Assembly (NCBI RefSeq): GCF_964340395.1 | Contig: NC_135556.1 | Span: forward strand, 17,982,142 to 18,042,141 | DNA from: Glandiceps talaboti | Taxonomy: Eukaryota > Hemichordata > Enteropneusta > Spengelidae | Direction of reading: 5' to 3' | DNA: 60,000 nucleotides | In this document: positions 25,193-39,200 of the stretch, piece after piece | How the letters are laid out: each line of letters opens with the position of its first letter | Numbering within the stretch: position 1 is the first letter of the stretch | Translations under genes and position numbers: made by a program | Notes under the pieces: generated by a model | Database searches by the model: none | What the model saw: the letters and a program-made list of their open reading frames with translations, nothing else | What the model was told of the DNA's origin: nothing

Positions 25193-28100
25193 GCCTGACT
25201 GTCGAAGTCTATGCCTTTGTCACCTTATCATTGTTGCGTCACCATCTCCCGTATATATATTACAACCTGTAGGTATCAGCTGCTGTGAGTATATACACAC
25301 TGACTGCTATAGGTATTGATCGCTACTACGCTGTATCCAAGCCCATCGCTAGAAGAGCTGCAGGAAGAAGATCACACTATATTATCATCTTCATTTGGTG
25401 CATATCAATTTCCCTCGGCGTTGAAGGACTGGTTGTTGCTCGGACCTACACTGTCCAGGGTTCGGTCCAATGCGACGAACTTTGGTCGAACCCAAAAGCT
25501 CCATGGATATACGAAATGTTCATAGTTCTAGTGACGTACGTGTTTCCACTGAGTGTTCTGTCCTTGACGTATCGCAAGATTGGATATTATCTATGGCATC
25601 GCCGAGTTCCTGGAAATGATGAAGTCAACAAAGGGATTGGACGTGATGGTCGTACATCTAAAGCAAAGGCAAGTAGTACGCAGTCACGTTGATTTTATGT
25701 CTTTATATTTATCAAATATTGTCTAGTGAAAAAAGATAAAATGATGTCATTTTCCCGAATTTTATGACATACATACATACATACATACATACATACATAC
25801 ATACATACATACATGCGCAAATACTCCCACCTGCACACGTTTACCGAATATTTTATTTAAATGTATGTCTCCTTTGTTTCACGCTCGTCTACCAGTCACA
25901 CATATAGTACACATTAATCAAGACTATTGCCTTTATCTGTGCATCAATTAACACATATGCATTAAGCTAGGCCTTTGTCGATTTAACCTAAGTACATGCG
26001 CTGGTACCAATAAATGGTTACACTACATTTGAAACATAACTGAAAGTTATATGAACGGTCAAAACACTGGTATCAATATTTTAAAACAAACCGTGAACTT
26101 AACAAAAACGAATCAAAGGTGAACTTTGTTTTTGTGTCATATAAGCGGTAAATAAGAATGACCTGTAAATTTACAACAGTGGCTTTTAAAAGTATTGATA
26201 ATAAAAGCATAAACCGATAGTTAAGTAAACAGATCATCGATACAATGCATCAGACGAGACATTAATTAATATTCATGAAATATACTGGTATAAGGCAGAT
26301 GGCACGTGTTACCATTTATATGGAAGGATGCACACCGATTAATTCATGTTGAATGATACTATCTAGGTCGTGTCGCACTCTGATATGATCACAGCTACAA
26401 ATGCACATGTTGTATATGTAAGTGTGCGGTCATCTTGTAAAACCAAACGATATTTCTAAATAAAGGTAGAACATCCAGGTAGTAGGAAACAGCGTGTATA
26501 ACTACAACATCAACCAATGCCATCTATGAATACAACCCTAGACGCATGACTTCAAAACACTGAGAGAGAGATATAAACATAATCACTCTAAATATTTCAT
26601 CGCAACGTCTGACAAAACAAATCAAAATGAAAACAATGGTATTTTTCAGGAAAAGAATGTCTTGCTATAGCCGTGGTTTAAATAGCCAGGCGTTGCATAC
26701 TGTAGACACGGTCACATCTTAAAGAATACCAGCGACAAGGTAGCTAGTTAAACTTTTAACGTGACTAATGAATATATGATGTTTGATGGGTCGGAATATC
26801 CCATTCATTAAGATTGTAATATAGTCTATAGTTTTACAGCGGGCTCATGTAGAACGGTGTCCGCTCGTTACAGATGGTACACGTTTATTCTAGGGAGTCT
26901 AACTCATCGTATCCCTTACCTAACCCTAATCATCCTGACTCCCTAGCTTTTCATCAAATGCATATCCTTACCCCTTGCCGACCTTTGACTGACTTACGTA
27001 TAGCTATCTCCCACATTTTCTCAATTCTCTTTGTATTTTTCTACGTTTACTAGGCGGTGAGGTTGTTGGTGATCGTTGTTTCTACCTTCGCCATCTGTTG
27101 GTTGCCACTAAATGCCTTTAACATAATGGTTGCTTTCAACCCCCAAATGTTGGATGAGAAATCGACCCAGCAAACAATGATGGCAGTCTTTATCTGCTGT
27201 CATTGGGTTGCCATGGCAAATAGTTTCGTCAATCCAATCATCTATACGTTCATCAAAGATGGCTTCAAGGTACGTATATCATGGTATTATATGAACGTGG
27301 AACGCCTCTCAAATAAATAAAGACATTTTCATAAACTTTAGACTATGGAGAGTCATCTCATGATTAAACATTGAAACTTGCTTGATTCACATTCACTGTC
27401 CAAGTAGTGGTCCAGCGTTGCATCGTGGGAGTTATCAGACATGCATATGTATTAGATGAGAAAAAGACATTCATGACTATTTATATAATATTATCTGAAA
27501 GTAATAAACACTTACAGAGTCATGCATATGTATTGTTCCTCTTATTTGTATACATGTCTGTTGACTTTTTGGAATATTGCTAAGACAGTCACAGTAACGT
27601 ATTATATGAAACACGGTTCACTTTGTGGGGGTTTTTTCGCAATCGCGTGAAATTTATGGAATGTAAAATCATGAAATGACTCTCAAGAAATTAAAGATTT
27701 TTTATCTCCTGGAGTGGTGTTCTACTTAAAAGTGAACTAAGATTAGTATAATATGGTACATACATGTATTTTGTGTCGCTTTCGCTATGGTCTAAAGGCA
27801 AAAGACTGTTTCACATCAATATCCTTGTGGTGGTCATATGGACGTTAGCATAAAATACACCTCGGATATAACCTATTTGAATATTTGTCGTCTGTTTGTT
27901 CAAGAAAACTCTATTAATCAGTCTCCAAACAAAACTGAGGTCACCGTGTACATTTTTAAATAGCGGTCAAAACGGGATCAAGATGTAGTCATTGAAGAGT
28001 CCAATATAGACCAACGAATACTGTATTAATTGCATGTGGAAAAATGACAGACGGTGCACCTCAAAATTTCTTTCATTTTTTTAAATAACAAGAACATGTT

Positions 28101-31100
28101 TTCATAAGGCAAAGTTTGGAGAAAATGTTTCCAGGTTTGTAGCGATACTGGGTGAACATGTCTAGTCTAGAAGAGTACGAGAACGTACCTGTTGTATGAC
28201 TCTATTGATGGTTACTTAGCAACACCTTTTGTATAATTCTGAATAACAACAAGAACACAAATAAAACAAAACAATCAAAAGATAAAGGAAAAAAAATATC
28301 CAAGTTACTAATGCACAACACTATCCTTTACAAAACCAATCATTTTTTTCAGTTTTGCATATCTTTCGAGTCGAAATGTGTGAGTCTTTGTATTGGCTTA
28401 GATTTACGAATATATGAAAAGGTGAAGGTCACCAGCGGCAACTGACGAGTACAACTGTAGGTTTAGCCCGCGTGATTAGGGGATGATATGTAAAGCAGCA
28501 TCAGATTGGTTGATTCTTTGATTGATTTTTACAATATGAAAATTTACGTTTACTTATTTCAATTAAAGGGACACACGCAGAGATAATTTAGAAATATATC
28601 CTTTAGCTTATATCTACATTGATAGTATATTCAAAATTCATAAGTGGGCACTATACACGAGCAATTTGTAATCTGCTGCTGACATCAAAATCTAAAGTTA
28701 CAAACTAGACCCTTCGAAAAGACTCGACAGTGGTTTACATGAAGGCAGTGTGAGAATTGCTCAAGCGATTTCAACCTTCAAGTTGGAATGAGACATAAAT
28801 AGAATAAAAGAATCAATCAATTTCGGACTTGTTATTCAAAGGCCAGCTCTCAGATGGGATTTTCCCGCCATGGGACAAGCTATATCTGCAAAAAAGCTTT
28901 CCAACTTAGAAGAGCAGTTGCTAGTAATTTCCTCTTGTATGTTGATCCCCCGCAGCCACATATCACTTCATCACAGTAATTACCGTTCGTGGACTATAAT
29001 TGATGAGGGTGATGGAACCCCACTTCATCATCCTTCAACGTCCAATGGTAAATCAAATGTATTAGGTTGAACTTTGGAAGGAGAAATAGCTTACTGGTAG
29101 AGTGAACTGGATATGTATTAATTAAAATGAATACAATATACTGGCGCCAAGATCGATGTTAAATGGGCTCCTTATGACTTACGTCGTCACACATTCTAAC
29201 CAAATCACGAATTGGCTCCATGAAATCTTAATTCAATAAATAAACTACACATTTAACTAGCACCTCATACATTATTAGCTTATACTGACGGTGTTCTAGT
29301 TCTTCATGTACCGCAGAAATCTGCCTACCTATCTCTAATGTTATCTTTGAAATATACACCATCAATTAGCTGTTGCTATGGGTGTGGTCTTGTTGCTGGG
29401 CATATTTGTATTCATTTCCTATTCATTTACCTATCCAAGAATGTTGTAAAAAAATCATATTTGAGGTGTGCATATTATGTAATCACATTGGAAGGAACGC
29501 AGACTTCAAATGATAGAGTGATTCATTGTTTAAATATAAAAAAGATAACAATTGAAGGGATTAATTTGAAAAGGGTCTAACTCTAACTGCGAAAATAATA
29601 TTTTCGGCACTAGGCCCGTACTCCAATTTAAATCACCATATTTGCCCAATTATCTTTTTTCACTGAGGACAATTTTTGGTGAGATTGGAGAGAAAACAGC
29701 AGACTATTTGAAAAATATCATCAGGGCTTTTGTGAAATGTCATTTTTTGAGACATGAAAAAAAATAAAAACTAAGTCTTCACTAGACACTTTTTACCCAA
29801 CTTTAATTTGCCGTTTTCTCTAGTTATCTGTCAGAAATAAAGGTTGGCCTTTTGTGAGATCACAAATCAAAATTAAAATGACGAATCACCAAAAATGGCG
29901 TTCGGATATTTTGGCGCTAACCCCCAAAACAGTTCGAAGATACCAATAGTTATAAGTATCCATCTCATGATGTGTGAAGTGTGCGATACATTACTCGTTC
30001 TCAATACAATATTGTAACACAGGGTCTAATTACCCGGTCGTATGGTATTCAAACAGTTCATAGCTCTAGCCTTGGTCAGCAATATGTTTTATTTTATTGC
30101 ATTTTATTTTATTGCATTTTATTGCATTCCATGACCGGCTGATTATGATTATTGATCTTTCGAATGTGGATTCACTACCGAATGGATAACAATTAATCGT
30201 ATAGGATAAAACGTCATTTCAATGCATAACTAAAAGTACAATAAAATGACACATTACTGTAACATAGAAGGTAAGCTTATAATTAAGGATAACATGTGTA
30301 ATTACAAGCTCCTTGCTTCCCAATATCAAATGCCAGTGTTAAAGATTTAGAATCGAAGATTTAGTTTCATGACTGTGAAATTTATGGACATCGCCTTTTT
30401 TATCTTATAATCCACATGTGCCTGTGACTTGGAAAATTTGCTCTTACTGACACCAAGGGCAGCTAGCAATGCGTCACATTCTGCCAAAATCAAATCACCC
30501 TTTACATTGCATTTGGCAAAAGACGTCAACGGCTCTGAGGAGAGATTATGTAGACCAAATGTTCTTTGATAAATGTTACGTGGAATTGTTACAAATTAAC
30601 GGGGCACAAGCTAGTTTGTATTCTTTTAGGGGGACGTAATTTATGCTATAGATTACAAGAGACCCGTATTCTAATTTATACTGAACCATTTTTTACAATC
30701 ACTTGATGTTGGTAGAACTCAAACATACACAAGCCGATGACGATAATTTATTATGCGTATGCTATAATGCTGAGGACGTTTGCTATAAAGTGTGCTGACA
30801 GTGCCAGACGATTTCAAAGAAAGAGAGATACAGCTATTAAACTCAGCTTGTGCCACGTTAACCGCCATTACACTAAAAATGACACTGGCTCTAGTTCATA
30901 ATACGATTTCTATGTAATCAAGGAACGTCTCCTTCTCAAATTCCCCTAATTGTAGTTAAACGTGCAATGTATGAAAGGGCCGTTGTACACATTATGTTTA
31001 CAAGGGTTCTATTCATTTAACGGTGCTGAGCATTTTTTTTTAAATCATCGAAGTCCACATAATGTATAAAAAATAAGATTTTTTAAAGTGGTATAAACTG

Positions 31101-31639
31101 TGTTTATAGAGTTATCTGACTTGAGTGATTATTAGTTTTAATGAAACCATTATACTAGTATTGTCGACGTATACCTTAGATTGCCCTGAAATCCTATTCT
31201 GGCATTATCAAGACGCTTCCAAGCATACTAGAGGTTTTGTGATCATTTTGAGTATATGTATATAAAAAAGATTCTCCTCGAGTCGTGTATGTATTATTCT
31301 TAATTACGAGGCTTTGGTTCTGCCAATAGCATGGGTGGTTAAAACACACTTCAATAATTACATCAGGTATATTTTAGTCTACAGAAAATAACATAAGCTC
31401 CCCCCCCAAAAAAAAAAAACACAAACCCAGCTTGTGTGCGCGTTTATGGAAAACTAATTGTAAATATTGAATTGTATTTATTTATATTTGTAATTCAGGA
31501 TGATGTTCGCCGCTTCTTTACTTCAAGGAACGGATTTGCATACATCGTACGACCGTTTCGACGAAAGTCCGACAACACAAGTAGACGGAACTCTAGGTCG
31601 TCTGGCAAGACAAAAATCACCACGTTATCACCTGTTTGA
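20741..31639 (+). CDS. Rhodopsin-family (class A) peptide-type G protein-coupled receptor, 4 exons
   Basis: Exons 20741-21208, 25273-25668, 27054-27269 and 31499-31639 join in phase 0 to give 406 residues. Features: N-glycosylation sequons at about N10, N37, N41 and N50; TM1 GNSLVI (N93); TM2 LSVAD (D121); Cys148 and Cys223 for the ECL disulfide; DRY at 172-174; TM5 proline at about 248; CWLPL at 303-307; NPIIY at 348-352; a basic, serine-rich C-tail. A plasma-membrane receptor for a neuropeptide is likely. The pattern (VSAAVSIYTLTAIGIDRY, FAICWLPLNAF, CHWVAMANSFVNPIIY) recalls the tachykinin, NPY, leucokinin and GPR83 receptor group, but I cannot name the ligand. Introns are 4064, 1385 and 4229 bp. 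The acidic N-terminus (DYYEAD, DDYDD) carries several tyrosines that could be sulfated, which is inference. Confidence 0.92.
21207..21707 (+). repeat. 26-bp minisatellite made of splice-donor copies
   Basis: About 19-20 units with consensus gtaagtggccattcaatgc plus atgacag. The first, most diverged unit overlaps the exon-1 donor (CAG then gtaagtgacattttcaatgc), so the array was apparently seeded by the functional splice site. About a dozen units keep a perfect cag-gtaagt. Confidence 0.9.
21773..21841. repeat. (ACAG)n microsatellite
   Basis: About 17 tetramers in receptor intron 1, close downstream of the donor-derived array. Confidence 0.9.
21842..25125. other. Rest of receptor intron 1, nothing recognised
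   Basis: AT-rich intron sequence. Several short ORFs (for example around 23,203-23,532) have no family motif. Confidence 0.6.
25136..25200. repeat. (GT)n/(GTCT)n microsatellite
   Basis: Ends about 70 bp before the exon-2 acceptor. Confidence 0.88.
25273..25668 (+). CDS. Receptor exon 2: TM3 to intracellular loop 3
   Basis: 132 codons. Acceptor cctgtag. Encodes VSAAVSIYTLTAIGIDRYYA, TM4, ECL2 with Cys223, TM5 and a short loop 3 ending TSKAK. No GT donor fits: the exon ends AAAG followed by gcaagt, a GC-type donor in phase 0, which then matches exon 3 exactly. Confidence 0.92.
25768..25814. repeat. (CATA)n microsatellite
   Basis: About 12 tetramers in receptor intron 2. Confidence 0.88.
27054..27269 (+). 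CDS. Receptor exon 3: TM6 and TM7
   Basis: 72 codons. Acceptor cgtttactag. AVRLLVIVVSTFAICWLPLN forms TM6; VFICCHWVAMANSFVNPIIY forms TM7; FIKDGFK starts helix 8. Donor gtacgt, phase 0. Confidence 0.93.
27270..31498. other. Receptor intron 3, nothing firmly recognised
   Basis: 4.2 kb of AT-rich sequence. A 66-codon ORF at 28,870 starts in a fair context (cgccATGGG) but has no motif or splice support. Short TTTTATTGCA repeats occur at about 30,080-30,128. Confidence 0.6.
31499..31639 (+). CDS. Receptor exon 4: helix 8 and C-terminal tail
   Basis: Acceptor gtaattcag, then DDVRRFFTSRNGFAYIV and a basic tail RRKSDNTSRRNSRSSGKTK, ending TTLSPV and TGA. It follows in phase 0 from FIKDGFK. The serine/arginine-rich tail suits kinase and arrestin regulation, which is inferred from family knowledge. 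Confidence 0.88.
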   Translation, partial: DDVRRFFTSRNGFAYIVRPFRRKSDNTSRRNSRSSGKTKITTLSPV

Positions 31640-32307
31640 AGAATGTGTGGGCAAACGCGAACGGACAGGCTGTAGAATGTGTTGATCTGAATACTACGTG
31701 TACTCTTTTGATTCTGTTTTCAGAGAGCCGGAATTGCATTTTCTTGGGATTCATTGACATTTGCTTAAAAGGTTTTGAATCATCTACAAGATTAAGAAAC
31801 TATATCCCTGAATTCGTATATTGTTGATTACTCAATGGTTACAAACATATTGGCATTTTATCTACGTTTTCCTCGCAAAAGCTTTGAAAACGTTAACCTA
31901 TAGATTAGTTCTGAGAAATTATCCTGTCTATATCCTTCGATAATTGCAACATTATTGTCAAAATGTACGAAAGTCGACAAAGTCTGTTCTTTTAAACAAG
32001 GAAATACTGCAGATGAAATGTAGGGTGAATATTTTCAAATGTTTACATATCATAACGTGAAACCTGAAACCGATTAGAAAAAGTAACGAGGCTGAAACCC
32101 CATTATAAGGGATTTCAAAGAATATTTGAATAAGAAAACAAATATAGGTTAGGTACTAGTTCCTTGTGTTGATTTGTGACCATTCTAAAATAGATTACTG
32201 CATAATATATGGGTGAAATGTTGGGATATGATATTGGTGAAGGTATTTTATTCACGATTGTTAATATAAACCTGAAAAAATGTTGTTTATGTTACGTTGT
32301 TTCTGAG

Positions 32308-32310
<3 letters not shown>

Positions 32311-32385
<75 letters not shown>

Positions 32386-32402
32386 AAATGTATATATATA
32401 TA

Positions 32403-32488
<86 letters not shown>
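32311..32488. repeat. (AT)n microsatellite with one interruption
   Basis: About 70 bp of (AT)n, a break near 32,383-32,411 containing acaaaatg and atgtgt, then about 77 bp more. Tyr-Ile repeat ORFs over it are artefacts. Confidence 0.92.
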
Positions 32489-32492
<4 letters not shown>

Positions 32493-32699
32493 TTAAAAAC
32501 ACTCACTACGTCATTAATTCCTATAACTAACTGCAGTAATTTGTTACTGTTTATTAATGTGAATTTTGTGAGGGACCACGTTGTATACCAGCGATACGAA
32601 ACGAAGTTGTTAGTAGATATATATAACACGTATATAATGACATCATTAATATAACACCTATATAACGTCGATTTGATGGTATAATAACTTTCCAAATTA

Positions 32700-35600
32700 T
32701 TATAATTGTACACAAAATAGCTATAACTATCATAAATATATTTATTATCTCAAAATCGTGTATATTGGAAGGTGGCAAGGTTATATTATCATAATTGTGT
32801 CTTCTTTAATTATTCCTGTTATCAACTTGATTTCTGTTATTCCTCATTGTAGTAAATAAGTTAACTGTTAGTCATCATTTTACCTCATGATTGTTGTGCT
32901 TTTGCTATGTACTGTACTCGTATTTATTTTTGGCGCAAGGAATATTTGGCGGAATAGCAATTTAGGGTGTCTGTCGCACTTTAATTTGGCGGACAGTGTA
33001 AGGGGAAAGTCATTCAGTCTGCCCACTATATTCAATGCAACTATTGTTGACACCTTTCATAACAACTGAATATAGAAATATAACAACTCGTAAAGTATGT
33101 TCGCGGGGGTTATTTCCACGGAAGAAGCTTTCGAGCGTATTTAGCATTAAAAAACATCTAGCGCCAAAGAACATACGACTACAGTATTCTGTTTTGTATG
33201 CTTATGATTTCATATCATGATATACAATAATGTTTAGGTTTGACCCGGATGTTAGGTATATAGAACAATAAAATCTATGCTGCTTTGATATAGAAAATGC
33301 AACCTCATGCATAGCCAACCATATGGATTGCACAGTAATAGACTCGTGTTAGGTTACACCGGTGATAGCTGGTTCGTTTTGTTATTCAATCATTTATATT
33401 GCACCACTGTTAATTATTCGTGTTTTGGCGTTACGAATTAGGATTGCATTACGCAACCCACCTAGTTCAATATAAACGTGATGTCAACGCAGAAACAAGA
33501 AATAAGATAAATGTAGACACGTGACCGACCGAGCCAGCTTGATTACAGGATCTTGTAATAATAGAAGCTGAGAGTTCACAATTTGCACCAGTATACAGGA
33601 ATACGCATATGGTAATGTTTTCCTGACATAAACGTTTGACATCGAAAGCCATTTTGTACACACAATCTTCCATTAATGTGGTTGAATAGTACAACACTAT
33701 TACTAGTTCAGACGAAGATCAGCTGCGGCTCTAAGGCAAAGGATGATATTTTCAACCTAGGAGCGTAGAGCCTAATCGAATGAATAACGTGTTTATGCCA
33801 TTCCTTGCCATATAACTACTTACTTTTTTCAAGTAACATTTCAGATGCCAGTTAATTTTTTTATTGCATATGATCCCTTAGATCTTTCCCATATACGTCA
33901 CTATTGTATATTAACTTTCCATGGGCGCACGTTAAACACTGATAACTATAAACCACCCGTTGTGAAAAACACGTGATCATCGTAATTCCAGTCTCCAAAC
34001 ACCTTAATTACATGAAAGGTATGAACTCGGAATGTCGGTAACCTTTGTTGTTTTTTACGGACTACATTATCAACTAATTTTGCACCTTAAATGTAATCAC
34101 AATATATCATTATACTATGTCGTTACTATACACTAGCATGGCGCATTCGTAAGTTTGTTCATTAGTTCCAATTTGTATCTGCTAAGCCAATGTAAACGAA
34201 CACTCTTACTTCATCAAGACGTGCATTGTGCTATAAAACAAACTTTGTCGTAAAGACGTTTTACGATGTACTTGCACGATTTTACATTAAGAAATTTACT
34301 AAGGAGTGTTTTATCATGGTCATATAGTGAACAAATTATCAAAATATATTGTAGGTTTTACTGGATACCATGGAGAAGTGACTAGTTGTGACACAGACAA
34401 CTAAGAAGATACTTGTCTGTGGTTGTAATAATGTCCAATACCAAGTGAAATCCTTTTTAATTAATATGGAAGTGATCACGACTGATAGACAATTTGTGCG
34501 TACCAAATGTGTACCTTTTTATCACCAAAACTGCCACACTAAAGATCTTACAACCCTACATTTTGCGACAGCAGTCATCAAACAAAAACTTGTAGATAAC
34601 CCACTAAATCATTTCCTTCAAATATAGAACATCAATTTATTTTCATAGTCATTTCATTTTTAGGATGTTAGCAGGAAATCAATTCATGAAATATCCTTCA
34701 TTAGCGACGAACGATAACAACTGATATCTCTTATTTTCCGTATTTGCACTATAACCCCACACGATATACGTACACAAATAACCTGGCGTACACCAATCAA
34801 ATTACTTACAGCGTAAAGAGACAATTATCGGTTTGATTGGCTATCAAACGAACTCGTCATGGGTGATCAAACTTCTTTCATTTCATCATTTCATTCAATT
34901 GTTTTTGCTTAATGTTTGTTTGCTAGAAGCCCAGGTGCTTTCTTCAGCTAAGAAAGTGTCTTAGCGCAAAGAACTTTAGCAACAAATAATTCGCGATTAT
35001 TGACTGTATACGTAAAAGCTTCAAATGACATGTTCCATACACGGCAACGTGCCAAGAACAGTATAATGACAGTCATGATTTTTGAATTTCTGTAAATGGG
35101 AACAAAATATAAATAGATGTATTTAAACTTAGTAGTTGACATATGTAATATTTATGAATAAATGGAGTACATATCATTATTTTATTGCGAACACGAAGTT
35201 TTGAATTTAATTTAGTGTATGTGTATGTGTATAATTGCTTTGCCATTTCTGGAACATCTTATTGCTGAATAAAGTTCGTTTACGAAACAAATTAGAATCT
35301 AGAGTTTCAATAAGAATATGTTGCCTTGTGTCTAATACACTATATATAACATGCAATATATAAACGAACATGTGCACAAACCATACCATATAGCATCGGA
35401 ACATTTACTACCCCACAAATGTGAAGAGCGTATTACATAATTCCTAATATTCCACGAGTGATGAAGAAATTTCACACATCAACCAAGAGATAGACAATGT
35501 GTAATTTACAAACAGAATTTCATTATACATAGTGCCAGAGTGGTTTACTATTGGTCGTTTACTGAATTGCAATGCTGAAAACACTAGACTTGCATGCAAA

Positions 35601-36190
35601 TGAGCACACGAAAGCACCCTTTACATGAAACCATGTAAAAAAAAAAATTAGCGAAATTTTCCGTTGGGGAAAATATACACATCAAGTCTTCTACATTTTG
35701 AGACATTACCAACACTGGTGTGCTATAGTTAACGCCTACAAATAGATAACATTATATACCAGTTAATAACATCATACATACAAAATCTTGTTATAACAAA
35801 CACTGATTTCAAGCAATCCCAGGAGAAAATGGCTATCGACTGTATGTAGTATAACGCTGTACCATGTACAGCAGGATCAGTCCTGTTCTTTGCTACATAC
35901 ACTCACTTGATCATGAGACACTCGAATAAATCAGGCAACGGGCGAGGTCAGGATAAAAGCCGTTAGCGGTTCGTTAGCTAGCCTGTGCGTGGGGTTGGAT
36001 TTGTGACTATTATAAAAAAAAAACGGAGAGCAACTGATTTGATTTGGATAAAGCCTAACGTCATTCATCATTCTTAAAACTTTCCACCTGAATTCAATCT
36101 TGTGACATGATTAAAAATTCATTCTTTTTAAGACTGTGCTATGGGGAAAAATAAATGATTACGTATATCTCATTAAACTTTTATATTCAA
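32700..36190. other. Non-coding stretch, no gene recognised
   Basis: AT-rich, with short ORFs lacking motifs. The 3' UTR of the receptor may reach into the start of this region; an AATAAA is at about 33,267. Confidence 0.55.
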
Positions 36191-36195
36191 GCACA

Positions 36196-36272
36196 CATCC
36201 ATCCATCCGTCCGTCCATACATACATACATACATACATACATACATACATACATACATACATACATACATAC
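36196..36272. repeat. (CATC)/(CGTC)/(CATA)n microsatellite
   Basis: CATC then CGTC units pass into about 13 CATA units. Confidence 0.88.
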
Positions 36273-36279
36273 TGGAAAG

Positions 36280-39200
36280 TTATCTTTGATGCATCACTCA
36301 TACCTTCACAATTGAAATATCCTATTGTATACCTTCACTGTGAGTGCCTTAAACCATTATTCATTTGGTAAACATAAATGGTTATGATAAATGATTTAAC
36401 CATTATTACTTGAATAATAAATCTTAAAGAACAGTAAGCTAAAATGAAGCTTAACATGAAGCTCAAAATTCATTTAATGTCATTTACATTGTTTAGTTAA
36501 TCCTTTTTCAAGCAAACGGATATTTATCGTAATCATGTTTTTTCGGCTGTATTGCGGCTTTTTTCTAACTTAAAGCTCGAAGAGTCATGAGTAATATAAT
36601 ATTATTTGAGCTGATGGTAAGTAATCGTCAATTATTTATTTTCAATTTTCATATTTAAAAAACCAACTCACTATATTTTGTACTAATTACAGAACATTGA
36701 TATGTCTCTTTAGGTTTAATTCAAGTTACGAAGATGGCTATTAGCGTCTAGTGACGATAACAAGTAAAACTATACATAAAAAGTCCTGACATTTAAACCG
36801 GAAAGTGAAACGCGAAACGTGACTTTAAGGGCAACTCGCTGCTTCAGTTGTTGAGAATGACTGTGGGTATACAATAGCACACCAGAGTAACTAAATGTTT
36901 GAAATGCTTTCCATGTTAATCATCGGAACAGACTGCTGCTTGACATTTGGAAATGTTCTGTTATTCTCTTGTAAACTTAGTGTTTAATGATATCCCTAGG
37001 CCCTATAGCCTTGCACGACCCTTAAAGTGTGGCTCAATTAAATGATAATTCTTTATCCTTGCTTGTGTCCTTGACCGGTTTTGATATGAGTTAAGCTAGG
37101 TTTTCAGTCAAATTTCATATACGAATAATGGTATATTTTTAAAAACCACTTCGCAAATGGATTAGAATTTTGATGTGAAAACCATTTGTCTCGTAGGATT
37201 CTTACAAAACGTTTTTCCGTATCACAACAATAATCTTATAAGACTGAAAGTCCGTGGATTCTGGGTTCAAAGTATCAAATGAAAATATATCTAAGAATAG
37301 TTATTTTAACCCTGCGTATGGCTCCCCTGATAAGATAATACCTGCATGTCATGGCCCCGACCTTTAAGCTGATAAAAGGAGCTGGCCGTCCTTCCTGCAA
37401 TAGCAAGTATCAAACTGTTGCATAATGATTAGGCTAATTTGCATAAATATCAGCATATTTTTTTACCGCTTTTGAACAGGTAATAAAGGGTATAAACATT
37501 CAAAATATGACCAAACTAAAATCTTGAAACCTATAACACTGCTTGCAGCATTAACTTTTATTTGAGTTTTATTCAGCTTTCCATCAAAGAGTTACAAGCA
37601 ATCACTTTCCCATAAGATTTTAACTTGGAAGTGACAAAACATAATATTTTAATTTAAACATGCGTGAAATTTAAACAACTTGAATGGTCTTATATCACTA
37701 ACAGAATATGTGTGTAGAATGAGAATTTGTCGTTTGTTCGAGATATGTGTTTACTTCCAAAAAGAATACATACACTTATGTCATCCTGAAATATGATCTC
37801 CATACGTACATGGATGCTTTGAGGCATTTCTCGAAATATTTCTAAGACATTATTGTAAAACGACACCTTTGCTTCATATTTGGCATGCATTACATAGCAT
37901 GGAACTCAGGTAACAAATGTAATGATAAAGGAAACTAAATTCGATACTTGTAAGAAATTTGATCCAAGTTATATGAGTTATATTGTCGGTAATATGCATG
38001 CAAAGGTATGAAATGAACGTTTGTAAGGGCCCAAAGGGGCAAGGGGTTGCAATCGTAATTCAAATTCCAGATATTTCTTAGTGTATCAGTGACAAGCAAC
38101 AGTCTATAAATTATTTTGGTAAATGTCATCGCTGGGGTATAGAGCTGCATACTCCAAAAGCAAGATCTATATACCCAGAATACCGTTGTTAATAGGGTAT
38201 TAGCTGTCCGGATGTATGACGGAGGTAAATAATAATGATACTGTAGCTCTTCAGCCTAGAGTTATTAAGTCTACTGTGATACCCAATGGGGGGCGAGCTC
38301 GTTAAAGTTTAGACGTAGAATAAGACAAGGTAAGACCATACTGCCCAGTATATATAACTCTATATAACTAATAAAGCTCTGTTGATATTGGAATTATAAA
38401 GATTAACAAAACTGGTCATGTTTTAAGAGGTTGGATAATGGAGGAGTAATCTAAACGCAATTTATAAGTACGAAAATTGGTGGTTTTCATCGAGCTTGTC
38501 TGGAGTAATCGTCTATGTAGTATTTCACGGCTTTTTCTTAATATGTATTTATATTGAACACTTAAATAGACCTTGGCCATTACATCTGCTAGTACTTCGA
38601 TTTCGTCATCGTGATTAAGCCATTGTGAAAACCCCCTAACTGTTCCAATTCTTACAGGTCTTGTTTTGTTTTTAAATCAATATTCCCAGCCTTGTGTACA
38701 TTGATGCATGGCAAAGTGCACACACTGAAAACGGGATTTCGAATTTTATGCAAATTGTTCATAAGTGAAGTGAGATTTAAACTTAAAGGTATTATAAACA
38801 GAATAAGCTTTCGTATTTCACGGTTCATTCCCTGTCTGCTTGATAAGCTTACAATCCGGTGGTGTCACGCATGACGACGCTTTGCTATTTTAATACATAC
38901 ACAAATACAATTCAATGATTTTAAGTCATTTACAAATCAAATTCTTATATACAAACACCTGGTCTCTATATAAACCACACAATGTTTAAGAATTTAGTGT
39001 TTAATAATCATTATCAAATAAAGCTATGAGTCATTTATTACATAAAATACGTATTATGTAGTAACAGCTGGATCTGTCTTACATCACAGGTGATAATCAG
39101 AAACCTATAACCTATAACAACATGTTAGACAACCGATCTGTTCACTCACAGTTCTTGTCTTAAAGCCTTCCCTTTCATAATTACTTTCATCTGTACAAAA

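Noticed and set aside
28870-29070. 66-codon ORF starting MGQAIS with good start context
   Set aside because: No motif, no splice or transcript sign, and it lies within receptor intron 3.
32209-32713. Tyr-Ile repeat ORFs; the same type occurs at 50.8-51.2 and 58.0-59.1 kb
   Set aside because: They are (AT)n translated in different frames, not proteins.
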